Source of the DNA: Hermodice carunculata
Lineage: Eukaryota; Annelida; Polychaeta; Eunicida; Amphinomidae
NCBI GenBank assembly: GCA_964020975.1
Contig: OZ026612.1
Coordinates: 133,348,441 to 133,412,440 of the forward strand
Direction: 5' to 3'
Length of the DNA: 64,000 nucleotides
The first letter of the stretch is position 1; every line of letters starts with the position of its first letter. A program made the position numbers and the translations under genes. The notes beneath the pieces are model-generated. The model searched no databases, was not told the DNA's origin, and saw only the letters and a list, made by a program, of their open reading frames with translations. Of the stretch, positions 12,201 through 26,300 are shown piece by piece.

Positions 12201-14279
12201 CCTGTTTGGACATACCTCTATATAAATACTGCATGTCCTAGTGCTTTTTGGTGAAAATATATCTCTTCATGAAATGTTATTTTCTTTGAAGGATGTATTT
12301 CTGCCTTACAAAGAAAGTTTAAGTCATTCTTGTACATTTAGTAAGGAAGAAAGTTATTTGAAGATTTAATAATGGAAATATGGTAGTCACACATGCATTC
12401 ACAACAAGCAGATAAAAGCCCTCTACGGCAAACACTAGAGAACCTGAGACAACCTCAACCCTGGGTGTGGTACTGATGCCTGCCAATGAATGGGTGAAAG
12501 TGACCAAGAAATCTAACAAATAATAATCCTTGGCAGTACATTTAAGAAAAGCTCATTACAATAACCATTACATTTTACACTATTGAGAACTTGATGGCTG
12601 GAGGCAACCCAGCCAAATACACAAACCTCCTCTCAACCCAAACACACACACACACACACACGCCTCCTCTTGACCCTGACACATACACCTTCTGACAACC
12701 CAGAAAGATACACACCACCTCTCAACCCAGATAAATACACACACCATCTCTCAACCCTGACATATACACACACCACCTCTCAATGCAGACATATACACAT
12801 ACCATCTCTCAACCCAGATGCACGCATCACCCCTCAACCCAGACACACGCACACACTACCTTTCAATCCAAGATACATACACATACCACCTCTCCACCCA
12901 GACACAAACACACCCCACCTCTCTACATGGACATATTATGAACTTCTCATTCCTGACTCAAAGGGAGAAAAAAAATAGGTACAGTAAAATGTTAAGAAAC
13001 ACAGTAAATACATTAAACAAAGAAAGTTAAACATGATAAAAATATATAAGTAAGTAACTAAATAAATAATATATGACCAGAAAGCTTAAATTAGTCCTAT
13101 ACTGGTACATGCACATTCACCCTAAAACACCCTGTTTCCCTGTCATGTTTATGCAGTCAGAGTATAAACGGTGATGAAATGGGTAGGACACTTTTTAGGG
13201 AAATTTTGTACATGTACCACAACAGCACAGATGGTTACAAGAGGCCCATAGGCCTAATGTTATACTGTCACGCAAGGAGACGACTTTAAGTATACAGAGT
13301 CCAACATTTTTTGAGGACCCTCCGAATAATGAAAAGTTTTTGTTAGTATAATGTACCTGTGATGCTCTAAGCATATGTTTTTAATGATTTAAAAATTGTT
13401 GCAGGACTTTTTTTCTTTAAGTAACCTTGAAGATATATGTAACAGGCAGGGTCCATCCATATGTATTTATAAATAATATTTATGAACTGCCACAGGATTT
13501 TTCCCCTTCAAATTAGAGGCCACAATGACCTTGAAAATGTATAAAAAAAGGTAGGGTACTAGTTCAGGAAATCATAAACTGCATGGGTACAGATGGTTAC
13601 CAACAAGAGGGACATCGGCCCAGTGCTCTGCTGCCATGGAAGGACATGAATTTTAATCCATAGAGTTGAACCTGCTCATGTGACCATCTGCATGACAGCA
13701 CAACTTTTTGTTGGTCTACTGTCCCTGTGATGTTACAGGCATATGTACATGTACATTTAAAAGATAAAAGAACTGTTACAAGAATTTCTTTTTTTTTATT
13801 TTAAAGCCTGACTGACCTTGACAAAATATATCAAGGCCACTTATGTTAGAAAAAAGTATCCTTGCATCATATATGATACAAATTTGGCTTAAATTTTTAA
13901 CCATTATTTCTGGATTTCGATACTGATTATTATAGATTTACCATCCACATTACCTTCATTTCTTCAAGGTATGGATATTTATCTGTTTCTTGAGTTTTGC
14001 TGATTGGTTCCTAAAAGCTACAAATGGGACCATGGGTTCTAAACCTCGTTGAGAATTTGGCCTCCTCTACAATCTTAGCATATTTCATCAAGTACCATAA
14101 AAATTCAAGATGCTACAGCGTTAAGAAGATTTCCACATTTTGACATATTTGTTGCATAAGATTGTAAGTAGCACCACCAAAGTCAACTTCAACTCTTGAT
14201 TTTCATACATTTTATTCAAGTCCTGAAAGACACTGACAGTGATTGGATATGGAGCATGGAGATAGGGTTGTGTGTGTTG

Positions 14280-14335
<56 letters not shown>

Positions 14336-17300
14336 TGTTCAGAACTACAGACAGGATGTAGCGCTGTGGTACCGAGTAACCTTGAAAAGTGTGGACAATA
14401 TTGTATTCACAAGAAAAACTTTATGGACAGGTGGGCACAGGTGAGCAATTTCATGAGCTCTGTGCGTTTAGGTCAGCAGAGCTAGGAAAGGGTTGGTTGC
14501 TGAAACCATATATATATATATATATATATATACACGAGTATAGTGAGGTTGACAGCAATGCAGTTGAAATAAAGCCCATCACTCTATACTTTCTCCTCTC
14601 ATGCATGCATGATTATGCAGGAAATAGTTTCATACACAAGGGTTTTGTCAGCCTCTTCAAGTTAAGGTAGCTATAGGTGGCTAGTCAGTCCATGCATATA
14701 TACCATATCCCTATCAGACTCAAGTATCAAGTTTGTTAGGTAGCTGTAGGTGGCTAGTCAGTCCATATATCAAGTTCGTTAGGTAGCTGTAGGTGGCTAG
14801 TCAGTCCATGCTCACATAATATATCCATATCAGACTCAAGCATCAAGTTTGTTAGTGGCTAGTCAATCAATGTATCGAGTTTGTTAGGTAGCTGGCAGTG
14901 GCTAGTCAGTCCATATATCAAGTTTGTTAGGTAGCTGGCAGTGTCTAGTCAGTCCATATATCAAGTTTGTTAGGTAGCTGGCAGTGTCTAGTCAGTAAAT
15001 ATATCAAGTTTGTTAGGTGGCTGGATGTGGCTAGTCAGTCCATATATCAAGTTTGTTAGGTAGCTGGCAGTGTCTAGTCCGTCCATACATCAAGTTTGTT
15101 AGGTGGCTGGATGTGGCTAGGCAGTCCATATATCAAGTTTGTTATTTGGCTGGATGTAGCTAGTCAGTCCATATATCAAGTTTGTTAGGTGGCTGGAGGT
15201 GGCTAGTCGGTCCATATATCAAGTTTGTATGGTGGCTAGATGTGGCTAGTCAGTCCATATATCAAGTTTGTTAGGTAGTTGGCACTGGCTAGTCAGTCCA
15301 TATATCAAGTTTGTTAGGTGGCTGGATGTGGCTAGTCAGTCCATATATCAAGTTGGTTAGGTGGCTGGCATTGGCTAGTCTGTCCATATATCAAGTTTGT
15401 TAGGTAGCTGGCAATGGCTAGTCAGTCCATATATCAAGTTTGTTAGGTAGCTGGCAATGGCTAGTCAGTCCATATATCAAGTTTGTTAAGTAGCTGGCAC
15501 TGGCTAGTCAGTCCATATATTAAGTTTGTTAGGTGGCTGGATGTGGCTAGTCAGTCCATATATCAAGTTTGTTAGGTGGCTGGAGGTGGCTAGTCAGTCC
15601 ATATATCAAGTTTGTTAGGTAGCTGGAGGTGGCTAGTCAGTCCATATATCAAGTTTGTTAGGTAGCTGGAGGTGGCTAGTCCGTCCATATATCAAGTTTG
15701 TTAGGTAGCTGGCATGGCTAGTCCGTCCATATATCAAGTTTGTTAGGTAGCTGGAGGTGGCTAGTCAGTCCATATATCAAGTTTGTTAGGTAGCTCGCAC
15801 TGGCTAGTCAGTCCATATATCAAGTTTGTTAGGTGGCTGCAGGTGGCTAGTCAGTCCATATATCAAGTTTTTTAGGTGGCTGGAGGTGGCTAGTCAGTCC
15901 ATATATCAAGTTTGTTAAGTAGCTGGAGGTGGCTAGTCAGTCCATATATCAAGTTTGTTAGGTGGCTGGCAGTGTCTAGTCAGTCCATATATCAAGTTTG
16001 TTAAGTAGCTGGAGGTGGCTAGTCCGTCCATATATCAAGTTTGTTAGGTAGCTGGCAATGGCTAGTCCGTCCATATATCAAGTTTGCTAGGTAGCTGGCA
16101 CTGGCTAGTCAGTCCGTCCATATATCAAGTTTGTTAGGTAGCTGGATGTCGCTTGTCAGTCCATATATCAAGTTTGTTTGGTAGTTGGACGTGGCTAGTC
16201 AGTCCATATATCAAGTTTGTTAGGTAGCTGGCAGTGTCTAGTCAGTCCATATATCAAGTTTGTTAGGTGGCTGGATGTGGCCAGTCAGTCCATGCTTACA
16301 TACCCTATCCCTATCAGACTCATGTATCAAGTGACGAGCCTCGGCCTGAGAATGATCATAATCTGCTGGGATTATCCACTCAGAAACCTCATCTCTATCC
16401 ATTTTCCCATCTTTATTCTTATCTCGGAAACTCCCAAACTGTTCACGTTCAGTTTTCACCCACTCCGGCTCCTCCTCTTTTCCATCTTTGTTGGGCCACA
16501 TGTCACCTGAGAGGTTAAGGTCAAGGGCATGACATATTGAATAAACAGAAGCCTTGTCAAGGCTGTTCCTCCAAAGCTGTTTTGTCACATAGCAAGCCAT
16601 ATCTAGTTTTCGCATGAGGACTTAAAATCTCTTTTGAATGATAAAAGTACAAGACTGAGCAAAACAGTGGCAGAACTGTCTTGCACATATATCTGAATTT
16701 AGTTGTCTGAATTCTCTCTGAAAACAATTTCACAACAGATTGGATTTTAATGCAAGAAAACAGCCATGAGGGAATTAAAGAAGCAACTCATTAGAAAACA
16801 CTGCAACCACAATTGTAAACACCATACAAGACTGACAACATTTCTCTGCACCTTGTCTTTTCCATTTTCATCAGAGTGGAAATGATGGACCTGTTGAAGT
16901 TTTGTTTGTTTACAATATTCAGGTTTTAAAATTTTTGGTGTTATAGTTACGCAAAACTACAAGGCATACACAAGGATTCAGTGAAGATGAATGATGACAT
17001 AAACTTGTTCAATTTATAAAACAGTAACTTCAGTGACCCATAAAGTTCCACTCTGACAAAATCATCACAAGCAAGTTGAGCCTGAACGCCACCTGGAGCC
17101 CTGTAACAACACCAAAGCATGTGCCATCCTGACCTGGTGGCTAAACACACCTTATCCTCATCAGCTTGTTCCAGAAGATGTTTCACTTCAGATGCCACAT
17201 GGTCATATTCATCTGTGGGGATTATCCACTTTTCAATTTCTTCCCTGTCCATCTTTCCATCATTGTTTGTATCACGCTCTTTTGAGAACTGCTCTCGTTC

Positions 17301-20300
17301 AGTTTTGACCCAATCTGGTTCAGTGCCATCCTTACTGGGGTACATATCACCTAACAACATGCAACTTGTTCCGTTAACTGGACAGCATTAAATTACAGTG
17401 GTCAACCCTTACAAGGTCATGTCAAGTGCACGAGAAATGTGGCCTTATAAGAAGGGCTGCCTCCTGAAGTGCAAAAACAAAATAAAATGCCATTGCTGCA
17501 TGGGGATGGCCCATCAACAGCGGGCCTTATAAGAGGGGGACCACTGTATTACAAAGTATGACTTCACTTGGTGCACCAGTCAGGAAACTGTCCTCAAGGC
17601 AAACATATTTCTAAAATCAGTCATCACAGCAACTATTATGTTTCAATGTTAGACTTCCAATGAAAGATAATCTGTTAAACAAGAAAAAAAAAGCTAATTG
17701 TATATGTGAACTGTCATCACAGGTTTTCCTATATCCAGTGGCCCTCTAATACATAGCCTGCTGCAATGAGTCTACTGATTACAAGTACATGTAGTTTGAA
17801 TCATGCAAACTCCATAAAATATTGGTCAACAATACTTATACTACATGAATCAAAGCATCAGTGTAATGAAAATACCATTTATCAAAGACCCATCTTGACT
17901 TCATGTTCCTAGGTATATCTCCTCTGTAATATACATTTCTCGATGTAATCACCAATTAACATACTGTCGTCATGTCAAATAAAATGTTTCTGAATCTGAA
18001 TCTACATGCATGTGAGACTTCTACACATACTAATTATCTGTACAATACCAAACTAATATGAACAAGTACTTTCTCAGGGTATTCCACTTAATCAATGTTT
18101 GAATACTGTAAATTGCTTTTATTTTGCTGTACTCTTATTTTTGCTTATTTCACTGATGGCACAAAACCATGAAAATAAAAACACAGTGAAATAGTATTTT
18201 AATATTGTTTGAACAGAAATCATGTCCAAAAAAGTGAAATATCAAAAATACAAAAACTGAAAATTTATACACAGAAAAATAAAGCAATTTACAGTAAAAT
18301 GGAAGTAATCTACATGAAAAAAAAAAAAACACACACAAAACAATCATATAAAGTATAAGCATCTCTTGGTTAAAAGATAGTTATATGCACTCCAATATGT
18401 TTGGTCATAATCAGAATCAAAGAATGCAGTCCACTTTTCAGCTGAAATATGCTTTTATGGTAACATACTTTTTACAGTCATATACAAACTCCTTAATACA
18501 TGTGCCACTCACCTATATATTCCTCCAAACTGATGTATCCATCCTTATCTTTGTCAATATCTTCCAGTGTTTCCTGTTAACAGAAAATAATGCAAGTGAG
18601 TTGATGCCTCCAGACAGACAGGAACCAAATGACAGTTTCCACTGTGAAGAGTGTACAGTTTCCACTGTGAAGAGTGTACCGTACATTAAGGTTACAGATT
18701 TAGTGCTTAGTGACAATACTTATTATAATGATGTAATCATACAATTTTAAAGAACAATTTTCCTACAACATTGACACTCTAGCAATGGCAATCAAGTGCC
18801 ACATTATGTGTTTACATGGACAGTTTACAATTGCATACAATGTCTCTATCAAGCATCAGCTAACTTTCATTACAGGGCCTAATATTTGGCTGTAATTGAC
18901 ACTCAATGTGTCTAAAAGCGTGTATTTTATGGCACTGGGGAAACGTTTTTAGCCTCAAGGTTTACACAGCAATTGCAGTAAACTAAAATAATTGTGGTTC
19001 TTTACAACATTTTTTTCTCTACACAGTTCAAGCTAAATTACGAGCAAATAGACACTTTGATGAGAGATAAGTGACTTACATCCACTACTACACCCTTCAT
19101 ATGGTCGGACTCCTCAGGATGCAGAAAATCTGTAAATTCACTCTTTGTTAGTTTTCCATCTCCATCCTGGTCAGCCTTCTTCCATCGCCTCTCATCACGT
19201 GCAATCATACTCCTGTAGTTCTCTGAATCTCCCTCTTCGTCTTTCTTTCCATCTGAAATTGCCATCCACAACTTATGTTACACATGCAAGACTGTTGCTA
19301 TGATATAAATGACAATATTTTACACAATGGTATCACTTCTTTTCAGTTTTCCATGAGAAGAAACAGTGACTAATGTGCATATAGAAAATAACATTTGATG
19401 AATTATTTTTACCGTTTTTCACTGGTTCATGTTTATTACAGGTATATTGTAACACATAATGCACAGTGACTAAATCAGGCGAAGTAAAGCACATGAACTG
19501 TATGCCATTAAGAACACACACACAATGGACTACATTTCAGAAACACTTTTCCTGCATGCCCAGCATGCAATTACCTGCTGTATGTACAACCATAATGATA
19601 AATGGACCAATCATTATCAACAAAACAAGTTACACATGGAAAGGACCAACCAGTGTCAACAAAACAAGTTACATATGGAAAGGACCAATCAGTATCAACA
19701 AAACAAGTTACACCTGGAAAGGATCAATCAGTATCAAGTAACAAAGTTATATAGGGAAAGGAAACAATCAGAGCAAGTTTACAAGTGATAGATTTCATCA
19801 ACTACCTAAAAATCAAGCAAGCCATATGACCCAACAGTCTGACACAAGCCATTAACTTCTGTTCTCAACATGAGGTCTGATGTCATCTTAATACAGTAAT
19901 ATGACTTCTTGGAAAGTAGATTAAGACATTCCTGCGGAGATCCTGGTCACTAGATAAACTCCTGTCTTCCATAATAATCATTAAACTGGAAACAGGCTGG
20001 GTATTTTACCACCTGAACAACATGTGTTTTGCATCAATCCTGCGAGATTCTTTACAGAAAGACCAACAAAGCACATACAAAATAACCATCTTCAAGAACC
20101 CGTCACCAACAATGTGAAACCCAACACACAGAACCGTGCATCACTGATACAAATGACAGTATCATCTCAAACAGATTGTATGAACAACTTGCATATTTCA
20201 CTGGAAGAGTGTGCATTTAATCAGTGACAGAGAGATAATTTGGTGGTACATCCATCAATATCAATTGAACAAGTTCAGACACCATCAGTATTGTTTACCT

Positions 20301-23300
20301 TATACGTGTATAACCAGCACAAAACAAATACAGGACCATCCTCCAGCTGCCACAGCAACACACAATTTCTGCCATGAACTCTCATTGTATCTGCATCTCT
20401 GCTGTTAATGATAATTTCTTCCCACATTTAAAATAAAAGTTCAACATAGTGAGAGAGGCTAATTGCACAGAAAACATTCCTACTTCTATCATTATCAATT
20501 TCTTACTGACTATACTTTTCTCTGCTCAGGTCAGTCTGGAGTTCTGAAATGCCATTAATGTGAGACGAGTTTTGAAAAATTGCTAGATTTGTGGTACAAA
20601 GCTTTATATGACGGTCGGATGGTGGGGACAGTTCTATTTGTTTTTACAAAGTGCTTTTGATTTAGTCCATCATTAACTTCTTCTGTAAAACCGAAAGGTT
20701 TATGCATGTTCTGTATGACATATAAATTATCCTACTGATAGATATCAAGCAGTATGTATTAACAAAGTGATGTCTAAACTTGAAAAGGTGCTATATGGAG
20801 TTCTACAAGGCTCAATACTGGGACCACTTTTCTTTATTCTATTCATCAATGACCTCCCATTATATCTACCTGAAGATATTAATATACATTTCTGCAGATG
20901 ATTCAAGTATTCGTTTAGGTGGTTCTTGTACAAAAGCTATTGAAAAAAGTTGTATGCCAAAGCAAATACAGCTGAAGTGTGCTGTCAAAACAACAGATTA
21001 CTTGCACATCATTACAAACCAAAAACTGCAATTCTCTTCAAAAGAAAAGCTGCAGATTGGATGATGGTAATCTTAAAATATATAAAGAAAATTCCTTGTT
21101 GCAAAATTTTAGCCAGCAAACAAATCTAGGTCTATGTATAAACAGGTTTTCAACCTGCAATGTATATGTTTCTAATAGTTGTAGGAAGGCTGCCATTACT
21201 CTAAATATCTTGCGGAAAATGCAATATTTCATACCCTTCTATGTAAGAAAAATGTTTGCAATTGCCTACATTTTGCCACATATAGACAACTGCTGTAGCA
21301 TTTGGGGTAATTTCAAAAGTCTTTACACAGAAAAGTTCTGTATCTCCACAAACAAGCTGCTTATTTAGTGGTGAAGAACAATGAATATCAGAGTTATGCA
21401 AAGTTAGTTAAAAAGCTACATTGGATGACAATTGAGGATAGATTTTTTCACAGGAAAAATCTTCTAGTACTCAAAGCTTTGAATGGCATGGCAGCAGACT
21501 ATCTCTCAAAAATGTTTCACAATGTTAAAGATTACACCATGTGAACTTAAGATCAACTAACTGTGACAAACTGTACCTTTCTGGTCCAAAAACTGGGTGT
21601 CAAAGAATGTCTTTCAGTTATGATGGAGCCACAGCCTGTAATAGGTTACCTAATAAAGCAAGGTGCTTGTGGGTTTCCTTTACATTTCCCCGGCATCCAT
21701 CTTGGATCCAGATCTACATCCTCCCCGGTGGCTAAGAAGAGAGTGTTGTTCTGTCTCCTTTTTTGGTATGGTTTTTCTAATGAAGTAACAAAATCTGCTA
21801 TGTTGTTGTCAATTATTTCAGTACGTGATAATGGGTAAATGTACTGTAACTGCATCTTATATACTCTCCAAGTCCGTATCTCATCGCACGACATAATGTA
21901 TCATGTGTATTGTATGGTATTTGTTTTTTCAAGAGGACTCATGGAAGATTAGTATGCTGCTACACCAACCGAGTCTCTGAAGCTGCAAATGCCCGCATTC
22001 ATGAATATGCCTCCTCAGCCCCTTTATGTCACAACAGTTGAACTACTTATTGCTGGATATCTCAGTTCAGACGTTTCTTGCAAAAAGTCTCCTCCATTTG
22101 GTCTTGAGCACCAAAGATGAATTGAGGGATGTTAACTCTTTGAGTGCCACACTTTGATGGGGTCAACAACTTTCCTCTGTGTGTGCTTAAGGTGCCCAAA
22201 GCATGCAGAGGAAAGCTGTTGACCTGGACTGTTATATCCTATGTAGTTTTACGCATGCTGGTACTTCAAGGCAAAGTCTATTAACAAGGAATACGAATCT
22301 GGCATCCCTGTCATAACTCAGAGCAGTCCGTATCAAGTACTTCAACTTTAGTCGTAGTTGGCACTGAAAGAGTTTAATAAGAGACTGGCTTAACCTGCTC
22401 ACTTCCTTCTCATAATAATGATCATGGTATACAGGCAGACATATGACATCATGATTACAATACCCTTTGACCAAGTGTGGCTGCAGGGTAAAAATTAAAT
22501 AAACATTGCTTCAAGTACAGTTATACAATCACCCCCACTACGTACAGATGGACAAGTCTACAAAACAACAGCTGTGAAAAATATGGTGAATTCATATTTT
22601 ATTCTTGTCTTGTGAACATGATATATGAACAACCAAATGGGATATATTTGCCAAAATTGAATGATCAAAAAGTTAAATGGTCTGATAAAATTTGCACTTG
22701 AACCCCAATGCCCATGGTTAAGTATATACAAATCCACTCTGTGTACATCATAGTAACCCTACTGTCAAACAGATGATACTCTACCACCATACTATATCAA
22801 CCAGTGGACCATGTGAGCAGCCCATACTCTGCTGTCCTTAACTCATTTCATACCAGTCCCTGATTTTTCCATATATTTACCTAGATTTAAGACAACAATT
22901 GCATTTAAATTCTTCATAAAAAGAGCTTTCATTCAAGTACCAACATACCTATAGTCTTAAGTCAGTGGCTCTGGCGCTGTCTGGCAAGTCATGCTGCAGC
23001 TGCCACAAGGACAGCTGGCACTGCCAGAACCACTGACCAATGCCTGTCACCACAGTATGGAACGAGTTAGTATATTTATCCCAAAATAAGTGCTGAACTT
23101 AGCCCTAGCTGAACTTAAGACACCCTAGTATTATGGATACATCTGACCCAGATACTGAAGTTAAAGACCTAGTTTTACTAAGATCCCACCAACTTTGAAG
23201 TGGATCTGGTGAACACTTGAGGAAAAAATAACATAACCATACATGCACACTGGTATTCCAATACTTACCATGTTAACAGGTACTTTTATTTCATGATAAC

Positions 23301-26300
23301 ACAAAATTTGTTAAATGTCTAGAATTGATAGAAGTGCCACTGAATTTACATTTTGTAGAGATTGAATCAATCTACATCCATACCAAGTTTGCAGAGAATA
23401 CAGCATCTGGTTCAGGAGAGAAAAACGCACAAAATCTTACAAGTAGATGATACATGGTGTATCTGTATTGTCTTGTTGCAGGAAACACTGGAGGACCAGA
23501 AATTATAGTCAAAGCGACCCACGAGTATTCCTGTGAACTTTCAAAGTAATTAACTAACCAGTTTTACAGATTTTTTAAAAGAATTGTATGTACACCAGTA
23601 TCTGTATTGAGACCACGCTAATGTGTATTCTTAGCACTGTACTCCCACCTTACCAAAAACTGGGAGATTGAGTCAAGCTATACGCCTGTCAAGTTTGATG
23701 AACATCTAATGTGACTTTGAGAAACAAATAAACATACAAAGCAAAAGAAAAAATGGAGTACCATTAATTGATTAAATTCAGGTCTTAAGGGTAAGTGTTC
23801 CTAAAGAATATCGAAGGAGTTGGTTGAACAATTTCAGAGAAGATTTTTTAATATTTAGCCCAGAGTAAACACCAAAATTAATGAAAAAAATACTAGAGCA
23901 CTGCCAATTGAATAAACTTGGTACACTTAAAAGTATTAATACCCTATTAGTTTGCTGAGTGGCAACACTGCCAGAGTAAGAAAATACAAGTGCTACATCT
24001 TATTCTTATCCAATAAAAACATGTGATGATATGATTTTTATATCAGTGTCACACATAGCCCTTTCTCCCTGTTTCAGTTTTGTTGGACATATAAAATAAC
24101 TGATACTTTGTATAAAACTAGTATTACATGTATTAAGCTAATTTGCTAAAACTCGTCATGCTTCAAGGCCTCTCCAAAGTCTGTGGCTTGGCTGCCTTCA
24201 AATGAGTCCAACTTTTCTAAAACTTCGTATCTTGTGAGTAATCCATCCTGCAAACAGAAAATGTATGACCATGAAGTTCAGCATGAACACTCACACCATT
24301 GTTATAACTTAAATACAGTCTCCATTATTTGTTTCAAAACTTTCATGAATATAATAATATTAACAGAATAAGTGACATCACCATCTCAGCTGAGCATGCC
24401 CAGTCTACAGTTTAACCCCTTCTTAGGTCACAAGTCATTAAATAAACTGTATTGAATTACCTAAGAAAATAACAGGCAGGTGTCACACTAAAAAGTCACC
24501 AAGGGCTGTGTTTTGGGAAAGATTTGACCTTGGTAGAAGTCTCTCTGGTATTTGTCATCAATGTGTTGATGGTTATGTGGGGTAATTTTCATGAAAATAC
24601 TCCACATATTTACAATGTACTAAAAAAGGAGTGTTCAGTATTGTTTACCTGGCAGGAAACTTAAATGAATTAAGAAAGATTATTTATTGTCTCCAATGAC
24701 CTGTGATCCACATCCTGCCTGTCACAATATTTAGCAGCTAAGATATTAAAGGTGACATCTTTCCACAGTTCAGTATGTAGATATACATATATTTTCATTT
24801 TGTAATTAAAAATGTTAGCAGTTAGGCAAGCATGTATTGTCATTACTGGTTACATCTTTTGTCAAAGAGCTGACTATTTGCCTGCTTAACTTAAACAAGC
24901 ACACACGGCTAGCACTGAGTAGACACAAATCACCTTATGACACTCACCTTATCTTCATCAGCCATCTCATACAGATGTTTGACTTCGGAGTTAACATGGT
25001 CATATTCTCCTTGTGGAATCATCCATTTGTGTATTTCCTTCCTATCAAGAACGCCATCCTTATTAACATCATGCTCTTTGCGGAACTGGTCACGCTCATT
25101 GTCCACCCAATCAGCCTCCTCTCCATCTGCTCGTGTTGGATGCATTTGCTCTGAAACACCAAAAACATGTTTAACCCTTTCCCAGCAGGAATAAGGATAA
25201 AACACTAGCTTTCCTTGGTGATGGTTGGAACAAGAATGAGACACTAGCGTTTTTTGGTGACAATTGGTGATTTATGTTGTTGCCATCATCTATAATTTGA
25301 GATCAACATGTTTTCTATCAGAGGTGAATTAAAATGAAAATATTGAAAAAAAAAATAAAATTTTGTATCTGAGCACTTCGGCATGAAAAAAAAAAAAAAA
25401 ATTCAACTCATGCCAGAATGGTAATGACTCCTGAAATACTGCACTCTTTAATGCAAGTTTGGATCACTTTGCCATGCCATCATTTATATCACTTCTGACA
25501 CTTCATATTACCAGATGCTTGCCAGTGTAAATCTTACTCTGTAACAGAAAACACTGGCCATAGCGTGCATGTACATAAACATGTAGTTTTGAATATGTAG
25601 TCTTTTACTAGGATGTGGGAATAACTCTTTTACAGTAGTAACCCAATGATACAAAACATTACATCATGAAATGTAAATGAAATAATCATCTTAGAGATAC
25701 TATCAACAAATCAATGTTATTTTGATTGTTGGCGTTTATACGGCTCACAAAAGCTGTTTAAATGTCTGTGCGTCTCTGCATGAATATCATACAAGAAACC
25801 TAGCACTAATAATTTCTATGAATGTTATATTTCGATTGGTAAATAAATCTATCTAGGCTGCTGGTACCAGAAGATTTCAAATCAATAAAGTCATGATAGG
25901 TTATTGAATACTAACCTATATATTCTGTCATACTGATAAAGCCATCCTTATCTTTGTCCTGGTCCTCTAGTGTTTCCTGCAACAAGACAATACAGATACA
26001 CCATGTATCATCTACTTGTAACACTCTAACAACACATGGAACAAGACAAGTACAACAGTGACCACAATGTATCTATTTGGGGCCACTTGTTATTATAACA
26101 AAGCAAAAGAAATTGTTTATATGCACAAACTAACATCCATACCTGAATTATTTTTTTAACCTTAAGTTGACTCGTATGCTTGAGAGAGCCTATCCTCAGT
26201 TTCTTCACCTACATATACAGCATTTAGATTACTTGGCATTTGACAGGCCTCCTGTAGATACAGCATTTCGATTATTTGGTACTTGACAGGCCCCCTCATA

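Noticed and set aside
14660-16300. CRISPR array
   Set aside because: Units are contiguous 43-bp repeats without unique spacers, in animal DNA; it is a minisatellite.
21690-22130. Extension of the second LINE or another retroelement piece
   Set aside because: Some strings looked protein-like but no motif could be assigned with confidence, so the element was ended at about 21690.
19080-24145. Cassette b as an independent CREC gene with its own N-terminus
   Set aside because: No signal-peptide, exon 2 or exon 3 equivalent was found between the cassettes, only repeats and a LINE fragment. Not excluded if first exons are extremely divergent.
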